From Juglans regia (Eukaryota > Streptophyta > Magnoliopsida > Fagales > Juglandaceae), in the NCBI RefSeq assembly GCF_001411555.2, contig NC_049916.1, forward strand, positions 28,647,773 through 28,711,772: DNA of 64,000 nt, written 5' to 3'. The notes under the pieces were generated by a model that was not told where the DNA came from, ran no database searches, and worked only from the letters and a program-made list of their open reading frames with translations. Below are positions 55,810-64,000 of the stretch, piece by piece; position 1 is the stretch's first letter, and every line of letters begins with the position of its first letter. Made by a program: the position numbers and the translations under genes.

Positions 55810-58800
55810 TTAAACTCTAGCCCTCTTGTTACTGCAACTCGGGCACTTGTACTGCTTGATATGCTCAGCCTTTGCAGGTGTAATTTTTACACATTTGCCA
55901 TGGAACCATCTCTCGCACACATCACAGCAAATCCAGAACTCATCAGTACCATAGTTGTCCCCACAGGCCCCGCAAGTTGCACCCTGTTCATCATCCTCTT
56001 CTTCTTCCCCACTCTCATCCTCTTCTTTGGGTGGAGGGGACATCTTCACTCCCTTGGCCTGGAGCTCAGACTGCCGGGACTGGTAAAAGCAACATCAAAA
56101 CAGAAAGCAGTGAGAACTTGATACAAAAGGAACCATTGAAAGGAAACCACACAATTTAGAATTTCTATCAATTCAATTACTTTCTTACCGGCTTTCCACT
56201 TGATTTGCTTTTGCTACTGTTGTGAGTAGCAGATTGGTCCTTTGGTAGCTTGACATTGCCTGTCACAACTTCGAATATAGTAGGCAGATCATTTATCATT
56301 TGGAAAAGCCTCTTCCTGTAAGTTCCAATTCCAGATATTAGAGCCAAACCACCTCAGTTTGATCTTATATATACTACAAACTGTGGGTGATACAGCCACT
56401 AATTTTTGGCTTTATGGTGCAACTGGGGAACCTCTTTTTTTGTTTTTAGTAAATAACAGCAGTGCAAAGTTGCAAGCATCAAGAGCAGTCCCAAAGACAT
56501 AAACTTGACTGCCAAAACATCATTAAAACTAATAGAAGGATTGGCCTATGGAGACAGGTACATACAGCATGCAATAGTCATACAAAACCTCCATAAGCTA
56601 GCATCAAAAGGCGGACTAGTGGCAACACAATTTTTGGCATATTATTCGTTTAAAAAAAGGTAGAATTTGCTAGGAATCTGGAGGAGCTTAAAGTTTCCTG
56701 GGAAGGTCAAATGGATCAGGTAATGCGCTGCAAGGTTGAGGATTGCTCTCTTTCTGGAAAGTGTATGGTATCCTTGGTTTATGGAGAGAATTCACATGTG
56801 AGGCACAGTAAGTTATGGGCTACTTTAACTTCCTTTTCAGCTACCACCAAAGGAAACCCTTGGCTAATCATGGGCAACTTTAATGCTGTATGCAAGAGTA
56901 ATGAATGGGCTGGGGGGGGGGGGGGGTTGGACTAACTGGATGGATGACTTCAATAACTTCACCACGCAAGTGGAGGTGGATGACTTGAGATACAATTCTT
57001 TAAATGGGCTAATAGAAGGGAAAACAAGTCAATTATAATGAACTCTGATAGAGCTGTACTGAATTCTGATTTGGGGGGGAATGTTTTTCAGGTTCTGATG
57101 CCCTTTTTTTTTCAGCACACAGGACTATCCAACCATTCTCCATGATCATTAAACTTTCTGGAACTCCTAGAGTCAGAAAACGTGTAACGCGTCCCCATCA
57201 CATGAATCAGGTAAATGATTGGCATTTCACCGACGGGACGTGGCCTCTAGAAATTGTTAGCACCCAAGGGTTTGAACCTTAAATTTGGAGGGAGCATACC
57301 ACCAAGACCAAGGTCCTTACCATTTGGAGCCAATCCCCAAGGGTTTTTCAGATATCTATAAGGGTTATGTGGACCAGAGAGGAGATGGAGGAAATCCAGG
57401 TTGCTGAGCGAAGGCCTGGAGATGTTAATGTGTTTCAGGAGATACAGACTTGTTTTTATTTTTTGATAAGGAAGAAGGTATTTTATTGATATAGATATAG
57501 GCATAGCCCAAGTACACTGGGGAGATATAGACTTGTTAATGAGTATGCTGAGCCTAGTAGGCTTGACGGAAGTTTTTTAAAGCATAAATCAAGAAATCAA
57601 TGGCTGAATCCGAGAGACAGTAACAATCAATTCTTTTTTTCTTTGAAGCGATTAGAAGCCTACATGGTTGCAGTAAAATCTACTAGCTTTTCCATTATGC
57701 ATTCCAATAATAAATCCAAATTTTATTGTCAATGGTACATCCAGGAGCCATTGAACAGAAAACTGAAACAAGCCTACAATCGGGACATTTTTTACCCAAT
57801 GAAATTCAACAATCGCACAAAAGAATTTTTTGAAAAGTGTGCACAATAGAATAAAGACTGGTGGAATTCAAGCACATGGGGAGTATAAAATGGATACAAC
57901 TTACATCATCACCCTTTTCTTATAGATCTAACGGCATGACTAATTCATGTTTCTAAATTTTCTTTTGATAAGTAATTCATGTTTCTAAATGATTTAATTT
58001 ATTTATAACCATGTCATCCTAGCATCCTGTACTCAAAGCAAAAGGAAAGACACTCTAGCTTTAACCTATATAATATACCTGCAGCCTCATTTCTACATTT
58101 GCCAACTTCGTTTAAAAAATAGAAGGCAAGGAAAGTCATTATAAATATCTAATCTTTTGCCAACTCCAAACGTTCATGAAATAAGGTCAATGAGCATGCC
58201 CGAAATGCTAACTTGATGGCAACACATTCATACATCTGTGTTACCAAAAAAAACATAAAATCCTACGTTTATGTAGAGCAAAGATGAAAATGCTAAAAAC
58301 AGAGACAATAAAACCAAAAGAATATCAATAAATCATGTCACTTTAACTACCAAAGTACTTCTACAGAAACAGAGAGAATGTACAGAGAAGAAGAAAGGAG
58401 GGGAAATGCAGAAGCAACATTTCAAAATTACTACATAAATGGTGCAATTTGCTGTAAACTAGAATAACAAAAAAAATAACAGATGTTTTAATAAGAAAAA
58501 CTAAAAGACATTTATACAAATAATTTTCTCCTTCATAATAAATTTCCTTTTAAGACATTCCTACCCAAATTGAGAAACCATAATGCTTTCCCACTCAAAT
58601 TGTTTACATCATACACCAATAGTGTGTGCATGTGTGCGTGTAAGATTATATGAGTTTTGATGATGTGGAACCTCAATAAGGCAGGACTCTTCCAATCTAC
58701 TGAGTACACAAACCCACCCACCAGAGTCATGTATCAGGTGATTCAAGGGAACTCCAAGTACATAATCGAACCCACTGGGCTACACCTTGATGGGTACCAA

Positions 58801-61800
58801 CAGTGTGTGCGCGTTGTTAAGTAGATAGCGACAGTGTATATATCTAAACATAAACTTAAGTGATTAAAGCAATTCAATAAAGAGATACTACAATAAGAAG
58901 TAATATATGGAGAATACGGTACAAAATTATCTTTTCAAGTTGATGCAACAAACAAATCACAAGGAACAACTCTTCCTCACATGCTTAAAGACATGGAGAC
59001 AGGCATGAGAACTGAAACACACGAGGTGTTTAACATGGAATCTGCCAAAAACCAAGAGAACACAACCATACAGGCATGCATAAATAGATGCATGTATGCA
59101 TCCATGCATGCTTCTATACCTAGGTAATATGTATGTATGTGTGTATGTTCATGTATTTGCATTACTATTGTTTTCGGACTTTAGAATTGTATTCGTATCA
59201 CTCACACTCTGTTTGATAATTCTTAAGGCCCCGTTTAGATGTTGAGTTGAGTTGAGATGAGTTGAGTTCTTTATGAATAGTATTGAGTTGAGATGGTTGA
59301 GTGAGCTTTGTAGGGCCCACCTAAGATGAATTTAGATGTGTTTAGATGTTAAGATGAGTTTAGATGTGTTTATGAAAAGTTGAAAAAGGTTGTGGGTCCC
59401 GTATGTAAAGAGGTGTTGAGTTGAAAAAGGTTGTGAGTCCCATATGTAAAGAGGTTTTGAGTTGAGATGAGTATAGTGATTTAAAAGTTGTCTTTGGATA
59501 ATAGACTCAGCTTAAAATTGGGCTGAATTGAGTTGATCTTAGTTTAGTCCAAGTTCCAAATGGGGCCTAAATGAACCCTTTCGCAAAAGAATAATGAATT
59601 GATTAAGGAAATTTTTATTTGATAATTAATATGAGTTTTATTACCATGAATAGGCATAATCCAAGTACACATGAAGTATACAAGAGGAAATTTTTAAAAG
59701 AAATAAGATGGGCAACATAAAAAATATTCTTGGACCATCCAATGGTAGAGCTAGCAAAAAGCCAGTACAAACTAAAGGGGAAGTGAGCAATAATCCTAAG
59801 CAAAAAAGATTTTCTGTCGTTTGTTTTCATCAAATCAAAGAAAATCAAAACTAATTAAAGATAAGAACAGGACCCTTTTCTGATTAAACCAACTGGCTCA
59901 AGCAGCACGGTTTTGCATGGAGATAAGTGATGATAAAATGTCCAGTAGCTTTAATGCTCATATCTAGTAAGAATATAGCCAATAAGCACGCTTCTCAATT
60001 ATTCCTTCTCTCTTACACATCATCCTTTCTCCTTAGATTTCTTTAGCTTCTTCTTCACTACCAATCTGAATTGAAACATGTATTGCAAGCTTGCTATAAA
60101 AGGGCCATGTTCTACAGATCACTAAAGAGAATGATAACTGAAAGAAAAAACATAGGACTTGTGCATCGTCTATGGATAGCAAAAAACAATAACTTACGTG
60201 AATCAATGAGAGAACCCTCAATTTTCAGCCGAGTTTACAATGATTCATATATGAACCATTTGCTAAAATTACTACTGTCAGCCAGTATTTCAATAAGATT
60301 AATGAATATGGAAAGACGCAATTGAAAATGATCTCATATAATCATGAAGAATAGAAAATGATAACAACTTAATGAAGTAAAAGAATCTCAAAAAGCCAGG
60401 AAGTCCAGAAAGTAAAAACTGACTGCCAGGTAGTCTCTGGTTAATATTACATAGAACCAGAGTGTTCATACCGACTGCTGGTACAAATGATTACATATTT
60501 TTGAAGTAAGAAAAAACAATTTCATACCTTTCGTTCTTACCAAACCCAAAGCGTGCACCAAAATAGAATGCAACAGCAAGCAACCATGAGTCGCTGTGAA
60601 CTGCAACCAGTGATAACCAGTCCTTCTCTTGCATTCCATCCCTAGCAAAGTTTATACCTAATGCAGGCTCAGGAAGCTCAGGAGGCACTTCCTCAACGGG
60701 CAGATTAACTTCCCATGTCTCATTTGGAAGTCCATACAGACACAAGTTCTCCTTCTCTGAAAGCACAATATTAGTACCTTAAGAAACATGACTCAACCGT
60801 CTCCAACTACCAATGTAAACATTCAAGCGACCATGACGAGCTTCTTATGTGATTACAACAAAGCAAGAAATGAATAATTATGCATAATGCATGAGTACTG
60901 TGTAAAATTGCAGTGATGTTTTCAGATAGCTTGTGATGGGTCGAAAGGCACTTTGATATATGTTCAACAACATTCAAACAGAGGCAAAAGAATAACATCC
61001 TAAGTACAAAACCAGTAAAAACAAAGCAAGAAATGAAAAATTATGCAAAATGCATGAGTTGTAAAATTTCAGTTTCAAATAGCTTGTGATGCATCAAAAG
61101 CCACTTGGAAGAGGTAAGAGTGAATGATAGAACGATATTATGTGTACTTTGAACATGTAATACGAATCATAATTGAAATTGCCCGGGATTTTATTACGTT
61201 ATAATAATAAAAAATTGTCTGCACACTAGCCAATGAGAGAACAGTAGAAAGCAGAAATTAATCAAAACATAAAGATTGCATACTACCGATCAGAGGAAAA
61301 AACGTACTGCATGATGACAAGCGAAATGATATTTTTTCCAACAGAACAACATGGCAGAAAAGGCCAGCCGAGAGTTGTAAGAATATACACTATCAATCCC
61401 TATAATAACACATTTGTAGTTAACTGAAAAAAAACAATTTTTTAGTGAACTGCCAACAATTACAGATACACAGAAATGCCAATAAATTTTGCTAACATTC
61501 AAAAGGGATATTGAACACAGTACATCATCAATTTCAGAGCTGAAATATAATAATAGAAACGAGTTCTTCATAATCCCAAGTTGCACATAAGGAAAAATAT
61601 TCGGAAAAAGGAAAAGTAGGAGCAGAGAAAAAATTCAAACCCACCCGGATCACACTGCTGGTAAAACTTCTCAACATCTGCAACATTAAACCCCAAAAGT
61701 GTAGAATTAATAAAAAAATGTATTACTTTAAAGAATAAAAAAATAAAAGCAAACGCCCGAAGAAGAAGAAAGAGAAGAAGAAGAAAGAGGAGAGGAATGA

Positions 61801-61901
61801 GTACCGGTGGTGAGGGCCTTGATTAAACCGGCACGTCTGCCCTTGAAGTCTTGAAAGACCTCCTCCACTGTTCTCGGTATCGGATGCGGTATTCCCTCCA
61901 T
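55810..61901 (-). CDS. AL: Alfin1-like PHD-finger protein (H3K4me2/3 reader)
   Basis: Nuclear chromatin reader of the plant Alfin1-like family. Exons (minus): 61901-61805, 61677-61645, 60756-60528, 56315-56189, 56079-55810; all phases join and the product is 251 aa, the normal family length. The Alfin (DUF3594) domain starts [32 protein letters not shown] and continues with [92 protein letters not shown] Ser/Lys linker and acidic stretch (residues 181-193) lead to the C-terminal PHD: C198, C201, C214, C217, H222, C225, C241, C244, with W211 and W220, then the terminal KRARV. All zinc ligands are present, so the gene looks intact. Intron 3 is 4.2 kb and transposon-rich. The start codon lies 1.93 kb from the telomere repeats. 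Which AL paralogue it is cannot be told here. Confidence 0.95.
56681..57640 (+). mobile_element. LINE fragment (endonuclease region) in Alfin-like intron 3
   Basis: Plus strand: [40 protein letters not shown] and [15 protein letters not shown] are the middle of a plant LINE endonuclease, ending in a G run near 56920-56932. Downstream sequence is decayed but LINE-like (e.g. [12 protein letters not shown] near 57409). Edges are approximate. Confidence 0.65.
57455..57520 (-). mobile_element. 66-bp LINE 3'-tail insertion
   Basis: GGAGATACAGACTTGTT (57438-57454) and GGAGATATAGACTTGTT (57521-57537) flank a T-rich start followed by antisense LINE 3' end (tattttattgata, gcatagcccaagtacac). It is a 17-bp target duplication with one change, nested in the older LINE fragment. 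Confidence 0.8.
59227..59567. mobile_element. Tourist-like (PIF/Harbinger) MITE, 341 bp
   Basis: A TAA target duplication on both sides (59224-59226, 59568-59570) and inverted ends GGCCCCGTTTAGATGTTGAG and, complemented, GGCCCCATTTGGAACTTGG. The body is full of TTGAGTTGAG repeats. Non-coding; in Alfin-like intron 3. Confidence 0.9.
59618..59684 (-). mobile_element. 67-bp LINE 3'-tail insertion
   Basis: AGGAAATTTTTA at 59606-59617 and 59685-59696 (12-bp target duplication) flanks antisense LINE terminal sequence (gcataatccaagtacac, gaagtatacaag). In Alfin-like intron 3. Confidence 0.8.
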
Positions 61902-62300
61902 TAAGTATATCTGCCTGAAGGCTAAATTTTCCCAAAATAATACAAATGCCGCTATTCTCTATACAAATTGCAAAGTCAAAAAAATAGGTTCTCAATGGTC
62001 CTTCGTTTAGGGTTTCTTTCGCTCTTCTGCTCTACCGTATTCCGATTTGGTAAAAAGGCGCAGAAAGACTGGGTGACAATTTTTGGGCTCTGGAAATAAC
62101 AAAAGACGAAGACTCGTCTTAATAAACGATATTACGAATAGAATGACGACGGAAAACAATGGTGTGGATTGCGGACCTTTTTTTGTTTTGTTTTTGACGA
62201 TAAATAAATCTACAATCTTCAGTCAATATTTTAAAAAGAATTATTTAAAAAAAAAATCAAAAGTATATAAATGATTACATCTATTACTTTTATCTTGATT
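61902..62300 (-). promoter_or_regulatory. Alfin-like 5' leader and proximal promoter (duplication copy 1)
   Basis: Immediately upstream of the Alfin-like ATG. The stretch from about 61903 to 62270 is repeated at about 62943-63285. Transcription start and TATA box were not assigned with confidence. Confidence 0.55.
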
Positions 62301-62940
62301 ATATTTTATTTATTTATTAATGACTTAATATTAATACTATACTAATGCTATATGTTAGTGATAATATAGTATCATTACTAATACTACAGTGGTAACATAT
62401 ATGCTACTAATATATATGTTATAGCTATAGTGATATTAATATTAACTCTATATAGTTAGTAACTCTATACAGTTATAGTGATATTAATACTAACTTATTA
62501 AGTTAAATAGACTATTATACTATAATACTATAACTCATAATATATTAATATAAACTAGTACTATATATTATACTATTATAGTATTACTACATATGGTATA
62601 TATATTATAGTGCTATAGTGATACTAATTAAGTATAATGAATAAGTAGGTATTTTTATTTTATCCCTATAAAAAAATATTTTTATTTTATTGAAATTAAA
62701 ATTAATTATATTATGTAACTATATTTGAAATATTGAAGCATATTAAGTTTATAAAAAATCGTATATTATTAAAATTAATATTTATCTAAGTAGTTTTTAA
62801 AATATAATATTTTATATGATATAATTTGATTTAATTTATTAAATTCTAAATTTTTTTCTTATAAAATAGAATAATTGGAACACATTAATTCAAGTCAGTT
62901 TATGAATTTATTTTTATAAGATTATTTTACTATATTCCAT
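61903..62940. repeat. Subtelomeric tandem duplication, gene-proximal copy
   Basis: Shares ordered blocks with 62943-63720: 'aatacaaatgccgctattct', 'ggtccttcgttt', 'gactgggtgacaatttttgg', 'cgaagactcgtctta', 'gtcaatattttaaaaag', then, further out, 'attatgtaactatatttgaa', 'tttttaaaatataatatttt' and 'tcttataaaatagaata'. It carries an extra ~350-base TA-rich stretch (about 62290-62640) that is absent from the other copy. Confidence 0.85.
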
Positions 62941-62942
62941 TT

Positions 62943-63720
62943 ATCTATATCTGCTTGAAGGTTTAAATTTTCTCAAAATAATACAAATGCCGCTATTCTC
63001 TGTACAAATTGCAAATTCAAAAAAAAAAAAGTTTTCAAAGGTCCTTCGTTTGGGGTTTCTTTCGCTCCTCTGCTCTACTGTATTCCAATTTGGTAAAAAG
63101 ACGCAGAACGACTGGGTGACAATTTTTGGGCTCTGGAAATAACAAAACACGAAGACTCGTCTTAAATAACGGAATGACGACGGAATACAATGGTGCGGAA
63201 CTTTTTTTTTTTTTTACAATAAATAAATCTACAATCTTCGGTCAATATTTTAAAAAGTATTATTTAAAAAAAAATCAAAAGTATTAACATTGAATTAAAA
63301 ATTATAAGTATTTTATTTTTAATAAATATAAATGGTTACAAAATAAAATTAGTTATATTATGTAACTATATTTGAAATACTGAAGCATGGTAAGTTTATA
63401 AAAAATGTCATATTATTAAAAAATAATATTTATCAAAGTAGTTTTTAAAATATAATATTTTATAATAAATTAAAAATATCAAGTTATTCATATTGTATAA
63501 GTATTTGACACTTTTTTAAGAGAAAATGATACAAGGTTCAAAAAAAAAAAAAACAGATACTCTTCATAAATAAAAGAATATGACAAAAGTAAATTCACAA
63601 TATGATGTAATTTGATTTAATCTGTTAGATCGTAAATTTTTTTTCTTATAAAATAGAATAAATGGATCACATTAATTCAAGGTGGTTTATGAATTTATTT
63701 TTGTGAGACTCCTTTACCAA
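62943..63720. repeat. Subtelomeric tandem duplication, telomere-proximal copy
   Basis: Starts 'tatctatatctgcttgaagg', matching the bases just upstream of the Alfin-like ATG, and runs in the same direction as the first copy. It contains no coding exon of the gene. It is followed by about 110 bases of other sequence and then the telomere. Confidence 0.85.
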
Positions 63721-63831
63721 GATAGCACTTCTCACAAAGAAATATTTTGTACAATTTTTCACCAAATTGTTTTATAAAAAATTAATAACATCTCTTTATT
63801 TGAAACACAAAATCAAGAATAAGTTACCAAC

Positions 63832-64000
63832 TTTAGGGTTTAGGGTTTAGGGTTTAGGGTTTAGGGTTTAGGGTTTAGGGTTTTAGGGTTTAGGGTTTAG
63901 GGTTTAGGGTTTAGGGTTTAGGGTTTAGGGTTTAGGGTTTAGGGTTTAGGGTTTAGGGTTTAGGGTTTAGGGTTTAGGGTTTAGGGTTTAGGGTTTTAGG
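63832..64000 (+). repeat. Telomere repeat (TTTAGGG)n
   Basis: 169 bases, about 24 units of the plant telomere heptamer, with TTTTAGGG variants at 63881-63888 and at the very end. The G-rich strand points right, so the window ends at a chromosome terminus rather than an internal telomeric site. Confidence 0.98.

Noticed and set aside
61723..61995. A 90-residue minus-strand frame around the Alfin-like start
   Set aside because: It reads the first exon in another frame and runs into the leader; the frame starting [16 protein letters not shown] at 61901 is the real one.

Overview
This is a plant nuclear chromosome end. The last 169 bases are a (TTTAGGG)n array whose G-rich strand reads 5'->3' toward position 64000, as expected for a right-hand telomere. 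Three intron-rich host genes have clear plant relatives. The rest is mostly decayed plant transposons: LINEs, Ty3/Gypsy, Ty1/Copia, TRIMs, hAT elements, a Tourist MITE and a tRNA-derived SINE. The gene sequences and repeat types suggest a woody eudicot. A Fagales-like genome is only a guess.

Layout. 1-2984: decayed L1-type LINE. 2985-8088: deleted minus-strand Gypsy remnant with a minisatellite, integrase and gag fragments and tandem LTRs ending about 150 bp before a host gene. 8234-29557 (+): plastid ISPD gene (MEP isoprenoid pathway), spread over about 21 kb because introns 4, 6, 7 and 10 hold LINEs and TRIMs, several with readable target-site duplications (TSDs). 29558-43729: intergenic transposon nest, with LINE scraps, a minus-strand Gypsy holding MITEs, and a Copia element with an exact 5-bp TSD that holds an inverted internal block, a hAT MITE and a 4.7-kb hAT element. 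44081-52153 (-): STICHEL, reconstructed as 6 exons and 1244 aa. 52154-55809: spacer with a pyrimidine-rich tract. 55810-61901 (-): Alfin-like PHD-finger gene, 5 exons, 251 aa. 61903-63831: subtelomere holding a tandem duplication of the Alfin-like leader and promoter. 63832-64000: telomere repeat.

The three genes do not form a pathway: ISPD is a plastid enzyme, STICHEL a trichome-branching factor related to clamp-loader subunits, and Alfin-like a chromatin reader of H3K4 methylation. I see no operon-like system, CRISPR array, rRNA gene or convincing novel defence system. The most notable points are a probably intact gene under 2 kb from a telomere with its promoter duplicated outward, an essential-pathway gene loaded with dated insertions, a rearranged Copia element, and LINE 3' tails only about 20-80 bp long. 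Exon borders were set by eye from GT/AG sites, phase and remembered family sequences; no alignment was run.
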